From Symbiodinium microadriaticum (lineage: Eukaryota; Sar; Dinophyceae; Suessiales; Symbiodiniaceae), in contig LSRX01000248.1 in assembly GCA_001939145.1 (NCBI GenBank), forward strand, positions 90,468-154,467: 64,000 nt of DNA, given 5' to 3'. Position 1 is the stretch's first letter, and every line of letters starts with the position of its first letter. Shown one piece after another: positions 1 through 11,200 of this stretch. Below the pieces are notes generated by a model, which worked only from the letters and a program-made list of their open reading frames with translations, was not told the DNA's origin and did not search any database. Both the position numbers and the translations under genes were made by a program.

Positions 1-1150
1 TCGCTGGACTGCTTCCTTATGCTATGCGAGTTTGCAGCCACGACCAAAATGTGGGTTGGACGCTGTGCAAAAAGCTTCGAGCTTCATGTCCGGGGTTTGC
101 AGTCACATGCAATAAACGCTTCGACGTGGTCAGGGCTGCTGTGCCAGAGCGCTCGAACCCATTGCTTCCGGTGAACTGCTGTCAGACTCTCAGTCCCTTT
201 CGGTTGCTGCCAGAATGCATGACTTCCGCCATTGAACGTGTCGACTGTCGTCATGGCAAGCTTGGTCTTGAGCACTCGTGTTGGTAAACTAGGTCATTGA
301 GTGCCACAATCAGGGCTGCTACGTCCCTGTCACATAAAACAGATCTCCTGTCTGAATGTGGTCCCACACGAAAGAGCCATGCAAGATTACGTATGCTGTT
401 CAGGCCAATCTAGTCCCCCTGGTTTGCCCTCGCCAGTGGCTTTCGACCCGATGCAATGGAAGCACAAGGGGCTACTGCAGAATTGGTGGAATATTTGCAG
501 GTGCCTCGCCTACCATATGCGGGTGTGTAGGTGTTGAAGGGAATTCGGATAGATCATGATAGATCGTTTCGTGTTGGTCCAGCTCGGGAGGTGCAGGGAC
601 GGGTCCAGGGACCTCTCCGCTGGCAGGCAGCATACATTCAGGATAGCCCGCTGGAGCCGGAAACTATCAACAAATGGCTCTTGCAGATTCCGCAGCTTGG
701 TTACCACCAGTCTTGCTCATGTACAAGTGACGGCAGCATGACTCGATTTTTCACCCATCATCACGGAATTATATACCTTGCAAGCAAGGGTTCAGCGCAT
801 CCGCAGGCCGCAGGCCTTACAGTGGACATCCACGGCAGAAGACGACATGCCGCCGCTACATTATGCCTGCATGAACGAGGCCACTGATCCCGGGCAGCCG
901 CTTTGTCCGCATCAGCCTGGATGCTTTCTTTGCTTCTGATCTTCTTTGAGAGCAGCGTATGTTTCACATCTTTGGAGACAGGTTGGTTTCGGGGGAATCA
1001 GGGAAGGCATCGCCCGAGGACCATTCGAATTGGACTGTCTTAATACTCATGAGGCCATATTGTCCTTACACTAGTACTAGGACGCGGCATGCCTTGTGTA
1101 CCTTCAGTTCGGACAAGTGGTGTTTAGACTTGTTCAGCAAGACGGCATGA
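1..1150. other. No recognisable gene
   Basis: Only short ORFs in all frames. None has a recognisable motif, repeat structure or sustained coding character. Confidence 0.4.
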
Positions 1151-1261
1151 CTTGCAAGACCTGGTCCGGCCCTGGCAAGATGCTTCTGACGCGTCGTGCA
1201 TGCTGTGCGATATGCTAGTGAGAGTGCAAGAGGCTGCCACGGAGTGGAGTTTTGAGGCATC

Positions 1262-1640
1262 TGAATTTCTAGAAGTATCTGGAGTCGAGGCTCTATGCAG
1301 CAGTGTCGCAGCTACTTGCGCATGGTGCCGATCCGCAGGCATGCTCGCATCAACCACAAGCGACAGGGCATGGATGTGCGATTCTCACTGCAGGCGAAGG
1401 ATTCTGACGGGGACACGGCATTGCAGGCTGTTCTCAGTCTTGCGACACAAGATGAAGAGCCTCCCGATCAAGAGGCTGCCCAGGCAAGGCCAGGGCGTTA
1501 TGCCAGACTGGCTTCTTCGATCGGTGAATTGCATCCAGCCCGAGGCGCACTATGCAGTCGTGCGGGCGCTGATCCACTGTCCGAAGCAGGACGCGGCTGT
1601 TGCTGTTTGCTCTGTGTCCTTCCCGAGCTTGCAGGGCTGA
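1262..1640 (+). CDS. Ankyrin-repeat-like exons (fragmentary)
   Basis: Two adjacent stretches in different frames look like pieces of ankyrin repeats. Around 1,285-1,340 one frame reads LYAAVSQLLAHGADPQA, matching the second-helix and loop consensus (LL..GADP). Around 1,390-1,440 another frame reads AKDSDGDTALQAVL, matching the first-helix consensus (D.DG.TAL..A). The order is plausible for one protein interrupted by an intron or a frameshift. Ankyrin repeats are protein-binding scaffolds and are very common in dinoflagellates. No start, stop or splice site can be assigned, and the remaining sequence to 1,640 is not diagnostic. A decayed pseudogene is equally possible. Confidence 0.35.
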
Positions 1641-1689
1641 CTGGGGGCATTCACTTAACTTTTCGGACTCACGAGCCCCAGACTTAGAC

Positions 1690-2640
1690 TGAAGAAGATT
1701 GGTTCATCGCCTTTTTGGGTACAGGGCGAGCCCGCCACGTGTGTCATTTCGGGACGTTGTAAGGGGGGGGGTGCCCTGTTGCCAGGCAAGGTTTTTTGTT
1801 CAGCTGTCCGGTCAAGCACGCCCCTCCACCCCACCAGTAGGTCGCCCAAGAAACGCGGGGGCTGCGCACGTCGCAGTGACAGCAAACATCTGGACACAAT
1901 ATAGTATCTATCATGTCAGCAGGTGAGGTGGGATGGGGCTGGCGGGGGAAAACTTTCTGAGTCACGTCTCCCAGGTCGGCTAGCTAATGTCCGAAATTTG
2001 TCGTAAGACTGCTTGTTGGTGTTTGGGGCACAGGTGCTGGCCCGTACTTGGTTCACAAAGCGACGACCCGGCAGTTTTCTGGTGTTCTTACACTCAATTC
2101 CTCAAGACAGGAATTCCGTGCCAACAGCTTGTCACTATGAGGAGCTCGGAGAACCTGAGCTACGGAGCCTCTGCAGTTGGCTGCGCAGCCGTGTTCCAGA
2201 CAACGGGCAGAAGCAGGCTAGACCCGCAAGCAACACGACGGGTCACAGTTTGGGACTGCAATCTTGCTGTAGGAGCACTGTAGCATCATACTGGGTTTCT
2301 CAGGCACGATGTGCCATTGTGAAAATGCTTCTGCACGAACACGAATCGGTTGCCTGAAGCAAAGCCATCCGTCATCCTGCTCTGTAGAACTGAGTATGTT
2401 GGTATATAGCGTGAATGATGACGTGATGACTGCCGCTGCTGCTGCTTCTTCTTCTTCTGCTGCGGCTACTTCTGCTGCTACTGCCAGTCCCACTGGATTC
2501 GATGCGCTGTCTTCTCTTGCTACTACCATTAGCAGCGCTACTAGTTCTGCTACGGTGAGAATTTTAAAATATGTGGGGGGTGGCCAACCCAAGATCCAAA
2601 CAGAGGCAGTATGAGACACCTGTTTAAATCCGTATGTTTT
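1690..2640. other. Unassigned; short serine/alanine-coding run
   Basis: No gene recognised. At 2,430-2,560 there is a GCT/TCT/ACT-rich imperfect trinucleotide run that translates as a Ser/Ala/Thr-rich stretch. This is more likely a degenerate microsatellite than a protein. Confidence 0.35.
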
Positions 2641-2657
2641 AGCTCCGGATATTTACT

Positions 2658-2985
2658 TCCAGCCTTCCGGCCCTCCAGCCCTCCAGCCTTCCAGCCCTCC
2701 AGCCTTCCAGCCCTCCAGCCTTCCAGCTTTCCAATCTTCCAGCCAGCCCTCCAGCCTTCCAGCCTTCCAGCCCTCCAGCCCTGCAAGCCTTCCAGCCCTC
2801 CAGCCCTCCAGCCTTCCAGCCTTGCAACCCTCAGCCTTCCAGCCTGCCTTCCAGCCCTCCAGCCTTCCAGCCCTCCAGCCTTCCAGCCTTGCTTTCCAGA
2901 CTTCCTGCTTTCCAGACTTCCAGCCTTCCAGCCCTAGCCTTCCAGCCCTCCAACCTTCCAGCCTTCCAACCCTGCCCTTACCTCT
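2658..2985. repeat. CCAGCCYTC 9-mer minisatellite
   Basis: Head-to-tail imperfect copies of a 9-bp unit alternating CCAGCCTTC and CCAGCCCTC run for about 330 bp. They are open in several frames because the unit length is a multiple of three, so the ORFs covering them are artefacts. The array stops shortly before the single unknown base at 3,015 and the hexamer array. Confidence 0.9.
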
Positions 2986-3015
2986 TTCATTTTCAGGCAA
3001 CCTGTTTAAAGTTTN

Positions 3016-4872
3016 CTTCTACTTCTACTTCTACTTCTACTTCTACTTCTACTTCTACTTCTACTTCTACTTCTACTTCTACTTCTACTTCTACTTCTAC
3101 TTCTACTTCTACTTCTACTTCTACTTCTACTTCTACTTCTACTTCTACTTCTACTTCTACTTCTACTTCTACTTCTACTTCTACTTCTACTTCTACTTCT
3201 ACTTCTACTTCTACTTCTACTTCTACTTCTACTTCTACTTCTACTTCTACTTCTACTTCTACTTCTACTTCTACTTCTACTTCTACTTCTACTTCTACTT
3301 CTACTTCTACTTCTACTTCTACTTCTACTTCTACTTCTACTTCTACTTCTACTTCTACTTCTACTTCTACTTCTACTTCTACTTCTACTTCTACTTCTAC
3401 TTCTACTTCTACTTCTACTTCTACTTCTACTTCTACTTCTACTTCTACTTCTACTTCTACTTCTACTTCTACTTCTACTTCTACTTCTACTTCTACTTCT
3501 ACTTCTACTTCTACTTCTACTTCTACTTCTACTTCTACTTCTACTTCTACTTCTACTTCTACTTCTACTTCTACTTCTACTTCTACTTCTACTTCTACTT
3601 CTACTTCTACTTCTACTTCTACTTCTACTTCTACTTCTACTTCTACTTCTACTTCTACTTCTACTTCTACTTCTACTTCTACTTCTACTTCTACTTCTAC
3701 TTCTACTTCTACTTCTACTTCTACTTCTACTTCTACTTCTACTTCTACTTCTACTTCTACTTCTACTTCTACTTCTACTTCTACTTCTACTTCTACTTCT
3801 ACTTCTACTTCTACTTCTACTTCTACTTCTACTTCTACTTCTACTTCTACTTCTACTTCTACTTCTACTTCTACTTCTACTTCTACTTCTACTTCTACTT
3901 CTACTTCTACTTCTACTTCTACTTCTACTTCTACTTCTACTTCTACTTCTACTTCTACTTCTACTTCTACTTCTACTTCTACTTCTACTTCTACTTCTAC
4001 TTCTACTTCTACTTCTACTTCTACTTCTACTTCTACTTCTACTTCTACTTCTACTTCTACTTCTACTTCTACTTCTACTTCTACTTCTACTTCTACTTCT
4101 ACTTCTACTTCTACTTCTACTTCTACTTCTACTTCTACTTCTACTTCTACTTCTACTTCTACTTCTACTTCTACTTCTACTTCTACTTCTACTTCTACTT
4201 CTACTTCTACTTCTACTTCTACTTCTACTTCTACTTCTACTTCTACTTCTACTTCTACTTCTACTTCTACTTCTACTTCTACTTCTACTTCTACTTCTAC
4301 TTCTACTTCTACTTCTACTTCTACTTCTACTTCTACTTCTACTTCTACTTCTACTTCTACTTCTACTTCTACTTCTACTTCTACTTCTACTTCTACTTCT
4401 ACTTCTACTTCTACTTCTACTTCTACTTCTACTTCTACTTCTACTTCTACTTCTACTTCTACTTCTACTTCTACTTCTACTTCTACTTCTACTTCTACTT
4501 CTACTTCTACTTCTACTTCTACTTCTACTTCTACTTCTACTTCTACTTCTACTTCTACTTCTACTTCTACTTCTACTTCTACTTCTACTTCTACTTCTAC
4601 TTCTACTTCTACTTCTACTTCTACTTCTACTTCTACTTCTACTTCTACTTCTACTTCTACTTCTACTTCTACTTCTACTTCTACTTCTACTTCTACTTCT
4701 ACTTCTACTTCTACTTCTACTTCTACTTCTACTTCTACTTCTACTTCTACTTCTACTTCTACTTCTACTTCTACTTCTACTTCTACTTCTACTTCTACTT
4801 CTACTTCTACTTCTACTTCTACTTCTACTTCTACTTCTACTTCTACTTCTACTTCTACTTCTACTTCTACTT

Positions 4873-4873
<1 letters not shown>
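3016..4873. repeat. (CTTCTA)n perfect hexanucleotide array
   Basis: About 310 consecutive CTTCTA units with no visible interruption, preceded by one N at 3,015. The array is open in more than one plus-strand frame (Tyr-Phe or Ser-Thr dipeptides), so long ORFs here carry no coding evidence. Perfect identity over 1.86 kb together with the adjacent N suggests either very recent expansion or gap filling by the assembler. Confidence 0.95.

Positions 4874-4928
<55 letters not shown>
4874..4928. repeat. (CTA)n microsatellite
   Basis: The hexamer array changes abruptly into about 18 CTA triplets. CTA is the second half of the hexamer, so the triplet run may derive from it by slippage. Confidence 0.9.
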
Positions 4929-5055
4929 GTTTTGTGATGCAGGGTTCGGAGGGCCTGATCCTGATCCTCCAGCAGGAGTCGCTACACCTCATCGATGTCT
5001 CATTCCGAGTGGTCCTCTTTCAGGTGAGAGGCGCTCTTGATAGAACTGGGAAGCC

Positions 5056-5459
5056 GTTTGCTGAAGGCGTCAATCAGCGAGGAGACGATGCAGAGGGCCA
5101 AGGACGTTGGGTGGTTGACAGAGAGTGGCGAGTGGAAGACGCTTTAGTGGGATCCGATGGAGGAAAAATTCAAGGAAGTCCCTCAGGCTGTGACAAAGTC
5201 GACAACGGAGTTGGTGGCGGATGTGACGGAGCTTCGCAAACTTGTCGACACGGAGTCACTCTTCAGGTTCGAGTCCATACATGGTCTCAAGAAAGAGTAC
5301 CAGACGCCATGGGTTCAGCTGGCCCTGGAGATATCCCTAAGAGGCAATGGAACCAGAATCTGGGAAGTCCTTCAAGGCTGGATCGGCTCAGCTGCGTGGC
5401 GCACCCTAGGATGCCGTCTGAGACGAGAACGCGGTGGGGCGGTGGGCTGTCGCCGCTAG
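5056..5459 (+). CDS. Unknown protein fragment, coiled-coil-like
   Basis: One frame reads through about 130 codons with natural composition. It opens with a heptad-like charged segment (LKASISEETMQRAKDVGWL), has one internal TAG near 5,145, then continues from the ATG at 5,157 with KSTTELVADVTELRKLVDTE and ends in a segment containing ALEISLRG, then GWIGSAAW and GCRLRRERG. The first half could form a coiled coil. The second half has the feel of a recurrent dinoflagellate domain, but I cannot name it. The internal stop and lack of a defined start suggest a decayed exon or retroelement ORF. No function is proposed. Confidence 0.35.
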
Positions 5460-5593
5460 CATGACTCCGGTGGTGATGGCAGGCACGACGCTGAATTCAT
5501 CTACACTCCAACAGTTTAGCCTAACGGATACTATTGTAGGTCTCTCTGCAATAATGCAGTGTCTCATCCTTTGGCCGATGTGGTGCGAGTCAC

Positions 5594-6172
5594 ATGAGCT
5601 CCGCGAGATACCGTAATCTCTGGAACACATGGCTTCGCAAATCCCATGCTCAGATGACACTCCAACGTGATATCCAGTGGACAGCATTGTTACGCAGGTG
5701 GACGAGCCAGTCTCGCATGCCAAACCTGGCTCAACTTCTCAGGGATGTCCGCACTGCATTTCCGAGTCCCGCACACTCAGGTGCTTGGGACATGCATCCA
5801 ACGCTGGTGCAGCGAGTGAGGCATCCCACAACCCTGCAGGCATCAGCGTACGCCGTTATACCGTGCAGGAGTGTGGGACAGCAGTCCGGCAGGCCAAACA
5901 TCACATGTGCGCCGGAAACCGTGCTCCTACAACTTGCACACGTGTCCAGGGGAGGTGCTGCTGCACATGAAATCTTTTCGGACCTCGAGGCCGACATCCA
6001 TATCCCGATTCGAGCTGTCAATACTCCGCAAGACTTCGCTGCTGCATATCAGAACAGGTCGATCGTGATGGATTCCGTTGATCCTGAGGCCACTGACGGC
6101 GCGAGACTCTTCAGTGGGTGCTTCGGTCCATATGCCGGGACAGCGATTCCTGAAGGTAGTGTATTATGCTAG
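5594..6172 (+). CDS. Unrecognised ORF, 192 codons
   Basis: An open frame of moderate length without low-complexity sequence. I recognise no motif, signal peptide or membrane segment. It follows the fragment ending near 5,459 on the same strand and could be a further exon of the same gene, but nothing links them. Chance openness in GC-rich DNA is a realistic alternative. Confidence 0.2.
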   Translation: MSSARYRNLWNTWLRKSHAQMTLQRDIQWTALLRRWTSQSRMPNLAQLLRDVRTAFPSPAHSGAWDMHPTLVQRVRHPTTLQASAYAVIPCRSVGQQSGRPNITCAPETVLLQLAHVSRGGAAAHEIFSDLEADIHIPIRAVNTPQDFAAAYQNRSIVMDSVDPEATDGARLFSGCFGPYAGTAIPEGSVLC

Positions 6173-6309
6173 AGCAGTTGTTCCGCATGCGTCGCGGCTT
6201 AAAAACACAACATAGTGCCCCACTGCGGGCACCGGCACAAGACCGTTCTTCTCGCTAGGTGGACGCGATTCCACTGCGTGCTGAATGAATGAATACCACT
6301 ACTGTACTG

Positions 6310-6330
6310 ATGATATTACTGCTCCTGCTG

Positions 6331-6362
<32 letters not shown>

Positions 6363-6370
6363 GCTGCTGA

Positions 6371-6407
<37 letters not shown>

Positions 6408-6411
6408 ATTT

Positions 6412-6464
<53 letters not shown>

Positions 6465-6472
6465 GCTATGAT

Positions 6473-6506
<34 letters not shown>

Positions 6507-6580
6507 GCTACTACTGCTACTAGTATAAGTACTAGTACTAGTACTAGTACTACTACTAGTAGTAGTACTGCTACTACTAT

Positions 6581-6648
<68 letters not shown>

Positions 6649-6827
6649 CTGCAGCTGCTGCTATTGCTGCTGCTACTAGTACTACTACAACCACTGCAAT
6701 TACCACGACCACCACGACTAGTACTACTACTGCCACTTCTAGTACTACTACCACTACTACCACGACTACGACGACGACGACTACTACTTCCTACACTGTT
6801 TTAATGCTGTACGATTATACTACTACT

Positions 6828-6866
<39 letters not shown>

Positions 6867-6940
6867 GCTACTACTGCTACTAGTATAAGTACTAGTACTA
6901 GTACTAGTACTACTACTAGTAGTAGTACTGCTACTACTAT

Positions 6941-7008
<68 letters not shown>

Positions 7009-7187
7009 CTGCAGCTGCTGCTATTGCTGCTGCTACTAGTACTACTACAACCACTGCAATTACCACGACCACCACGACTAGTACTACTACTGCCACTTCT
7101 AGTACTACTACCACTACTACCACGACTACGACGACGACGACTACTACTTCCTACACTGTTTTAATGCTGTACGATTATACTACTACT

Positions 7188-7222
<35 letters not shown>

Positions 7223-7223
7223 G

Positions 7224-7271
<48 letters not shown>

Positions 7272-7320
7272 GGTACAACTGGCACCACTTCCATTACGAC
7301 GACGAGTACTACCACGACTC
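6310..7320. repeat. Compound (CTA)/(CTG)/(ACT) microsatellite with 360-bp duplication
   Basis: Trinucleotide array dominated by CTA with CTG and ACC/ACG variants. Positions 6,481-6,840 and 6,841-7,200 are identical line by line, interruptions included (for example the TAGTATAAGTACTAG block and the CTGTTTTAATGCTG block), and identity continues to about 7,222. It is therefore a higher-order tandem duplication inside the array. The 425-codon poly-Thr ORF across it is not evidence of a protein. Confidence 0.95.
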
Positions 7321-7715
7321 TTACTCCTCCTCCTCCACCCCCCATCGCCACTGCCTTCTTTTCATGTACAACTGCTATGGCCACTGCTACCATCAGCACC
7401 ACTCTTAAAGTGCTGCCTGCTCCTACGCAATTGAAGCTCGTCTTCGAATCCGTGAATCCGGCGGCAGAACTCGTCGTAATCGTCAGTGCCGTCCACTTCG
7501 ACCGCGACGATGACAACTACGACCGTGAACCGCAACGACGACGTTTCTCTGTAGTTTCATAGCCGTTGCCGGTTAGAGCAGGGGCACACTGATGACGCCG
7601 GCCACCTGCCTTGCGTAATGGCGTGCGATTCAGATGCCCTTCAACTTTCATGTCGCGATGGACTGTACAGCTGCCGTTTGTTGGGTTGTTTTGAACTTGT
7701 ACCAAGATGCAGGTC

Positions 7716-8294
7716 CTGACTGAACTCGAAAGACGAGTTGGCCGAGAAGCGACAGCCCGTGCTTGGACGTCTGAAATGTTTATGCAGTACCTGGAGCAGT
7801 CCGCTTATGAGGCCAGGGCGAGGCTTTCTTCAGCTCTTAAGTAGTGTAGCAAAAAATGTGCTCGATGCTTGGCCATGGATTTTCTCAGTCTATTGCGGCT
7901 GCATTGCTGCCACATTGCATGTGCTGCGAGAGCTTCATGCGGAGCGCAAACCTTGGTTCTGCAGGAAAAGCGTCCTTTGCAAGCTTCTGTCGTGCAGCAG
8001 TACCTTGCGGCCGGTGCCTGCCCTTCGATCTCGCAAAACGGGGCTTCAGCCCTCCTGCTGATCCTTTTTTGCAGCTATTTGGTCGTGAGTTCTTATTCAT
8101 GTCCGTGTGTCTTATATGGAGCCTGCTGCGCGTACATTGTAAGGATGGTATTGAATCCGTACTCCAGCTATGAGGAGATGGTGCCGATTTGTCGCATGGT
8201 CCTGCAAAAGAGCCCCCAAGTGGTCTGTCAGCGCGACGGCTTCAAGCTCTCGCCGCTGGAGCCTCGGCTGATCGACAAAAGCGCGCGGCAATGA
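7716..8294 (+). CDS. Ankyrin-like exons (uncertain)
   Basis: At 7,716-7,843 a frame gives a natural helical segment (ELERRVGREATARAW, then FMQYLEQSAYEARARL) ending at TAG. At about 7,995-8,060 another frame gives VVQQYLAAGACPSIS and NGASALL, resembling an ankyrin repeat. At 8,170-8,294 a third segment reads VPICRMVLQKSPQVVCQRDG then SPLEPRL, resembling a divergent repeat. All are on the plus strand and in order, consistent with a multi-exon gene, but no splice sites can be fixed. The assignment rests on short consensus similarity only. Confidence 0.3.
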
Positions 8295-8299
8295 TAGAG

Positions 8300-11200
8300 C
8301 ATGCTATGCAAATTCCGGCAGGAACATGGCCTCACGGATAGGTTAGCCTGTCGACCTGTCCGAGCCGAAAGCTGGAGCGACGCTGCACTTTTTGCCGCAA
8401 ATGTGTGAGGGCTTCCTGCCCAGTCTCTAAACTTGCGCTACAAACTCATGCGCTTACAGCTGCTGTGCCTCCAAATCGATACTATGGTCATTCCCACCCC
8501 TCGCCAAACCCTTGCCCCTGTGCACGCCAAGCTTGACCCGCTCCACGAAGATCCAGCTCATCAATTGCGCCGTGGGTGCCCTTAGGTTAGGGGTTGCAGA
8601 TCACAGCGCTCAAACTGTGAAAAAAATGCCTTTCCTAAAAGGTTCCTGACCATCGCAGGGCTCCTTGTGGGTTCAGCGCAAAGGCTTAACGCAAGTTTTG
8701 GGGCATCTGACTCGTCTCAAACGGCTCCGTTGACAGTTTGTCCTTCGTAGCTGGACCAAGGATTGGGCCTCCGACTACGAAAATATTGCTGCTCAGCATA
8801 ATGTCCCACCAAACCCGGCAGCGCTTCTGGCCCTTCTGCCGGCGGTGGTGGAACTGGCCCCGGAAATGGTCACATAGTCGCACAACATGTCGAGAGGTGT
8901 GTAGAAGCAGTGCTGCTTTCCTCAGCCAGGCTGATGCATCCGGGGCTAGATGCCTGAAAGTCAGTGCCACTGGCATCACAGGAGACCTTAACGATCAAAC
9001 GCTTCTGCAAGATAATGCCAGCCAGTCATCCAGCCCGCCATAATGGCACCTGTAAGTTTTTAGACTGAAGCCGCGGCCCTTGCAGCTTTAAGGCATAATT
9101 TTCGTCCTTTCTTTTTTGTACCGTTTGCAATGTGGGTCGCAAGGAGAAGCCCGGCCCGAAACTTCATTGCGCTTCCTCGAGGGTGATCGTGTCCGGTGCC
9201 GCGTGGAGGACCGTGAGACGAGAAACGGAGATAGGAGAGACAGGACGTGTAGAGATCCGACGGCAAGCCAAGGCCGGCTAGCAACAGGCATAGCTCGAGC
9301 ATATTCGGCATATGTTCGGCTGCAGTCCTTGTAAGAGCTCTCGCCCATTATCGCCCTCGCAGCAGCTGTAGCAACGTCGCAACACGAGTTTATGAGCGAA
9401 CGCCCCATTGCAGCCAACACGGCGAACACAAGCCGCTATACCAAGCAAGTCTAGTTCGGCGATATTCAAAGTAATTACGTTGTTCAGCGAGGCATCAGCT
9501 GGCTTCTCAGGAGGGGGTTCGTTCTCGCCCTATTCTCGCTCTGTCCGTACTTCTCGTCTAGTGGGTGGACGACGAACACGAAGCACCTGCAGATGCTCGT
9601 CCAGTTCTCCAGCATGTTTCAAGTTCGCTTGGGGCTCTGAAGCAAGCATGAGAGGTGAACAGGCAGCGCAGCTGGTCGGTCCCTATCGGCGGTATTCTGC
9701 GGTGTTGCCGCAAAACTGGACATCTGCTGGATGTCGGACTTGTCGACCCACTCGATACGGAAAGATGCAAAGGCTGAGCGAGTTCTGGACTCGTAACCCG
9801 CCGCCAACGCAGCCATGCGTCGAATCCCTGCCGTCCAAAAATTATGACACACTAGACCAATTGCTCAGGATCCCGCGCAACCATCGCCCTGAGTAGAGGA
9901 GCCTCGCAGGATGAGCGTCTGTAAAGCACAACTCCATCCAGTACTTGACGTCATCATGTGTGGTCAGAGAGCAGGAGTCGCAAGTCGCAGCACATGGAAC
10001 TTGTTGAGTTGTGCGAGCTGGAGATGCAGGTAAGCATCTTCCACTACGCAGGGTAATATTCCGTCATCTTGTGACACGACCGGTTGACCAATCGGGTAAA
10101 GGTCGTTCAACAGGTATAGTTGATCTGCTCGAGGCATACTTGTTCGAGATTCATGTGTGTTCGAGCTTCATTGGTCGACGGAGTTCTTAAATAACATTAA
10201 AACAGTGACGATTGGGAATTTGTCCTTGCGTGTTGAAGCGGACTCTGCACAATTTGCTACTAGGTTTGGTACAGGAGGCCAAGACACAGCGTAGATCTAG
10301 GTGACTCTGCGGTGTTGGAACGTGAACAGTGCCTCTGCGCAGGCTCCAGGAGGTACGACTGCATGGGAAGAAGGTACCATCGTCGCGCTATGGTATCGGG
10401 ATGCTTGAATGCAATCCTAGCTGCTAGCTGTCCAAGCCTTTGTGAAGCAGTGATGGTTTCTCGACGAAATGACCGCCAAAGTTGTTCGCTCTCACATAAC
10501 TTGCTAGGCTTTCTGTGTTGCCGTGGCCTGAGATTGCAGAGCCGAGAATCTGCTGGCAACAAGGACAAATGTTGGCCTGGAAGTTTTCCTGGAGCGCCAT
10601 ACGAAATAAAGCTCGACATTGGACAGCTGGTCTATGCACTTTCGGACAACGATGTGATGATCAGAAGTGAGGCGCCACGAACTCCCAAGAGTTGCCGTCG
10701 TACTCATGAGTGCTGTGCCAGCGAAGGCACAAAAGGCTCCCAGCGCGGGACTACCGACAAAAGCATCAGGTGGCCGCTTTTGCAAGCGGCAGAGAGAGGA
10801 CGGCAGCCTTTCAGCTTCAATTTAGGGGTGGATGTAGTTGCGACTGGTCTGGCTTTAGTGACCTGTCGCGCGAAACCTGCTGAGGTTGGGAGTTGCTGGA
10901 CACCAAGTCTGGAAAATCTCGGGCTTGCTCACCGCCGGACTCCGACGAGGACTAAGATCTTTGATGCCTCGGGGGCCGGTGCGAGTTGCTGCAAGCATGC
11001 GTGGCTTAACATCTGCTAGTGTAGATGCATACTGCCTGCCTAACTCGGTTAATGGGCAAAAAGGATATATGCAGTGGGTCCTGCTGCAGGACTGAGAGTT
11101 TCTTCGGCATCTTGACATGCTGGATAGGATTTTAATATTTTTTCGTGCACGCCACTGGTTGCATGTTCAGTTAGGTCCGGTTGCTTTGTCAAAGATCTCG

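Noticed and set aside
2822-5464. 880-codon ORF across the hexamer array
   Set aside because: Most of it is the CTTCTA repeat (Tyr-Phe dipeptides); openness follows from a six-base unit lacking stop codons.
6285-7562. 425-codon poly-threonine ORF and matching poly-valine ORFs on the other strand
   Set aside because: Pure consequence of the CTA microsatellite; all its frames are low complexity.
9150-9240. SH3-like GDRVRCRVED segment
   Set aside because: Only ten residues match the idea; no second conserved block follows.
10312-11019. 235-codon plus-strand ORF
   Set aside because: Longest ORF of the gene-poor tract, but it shows no motif and no coding character distinct from its antisense.
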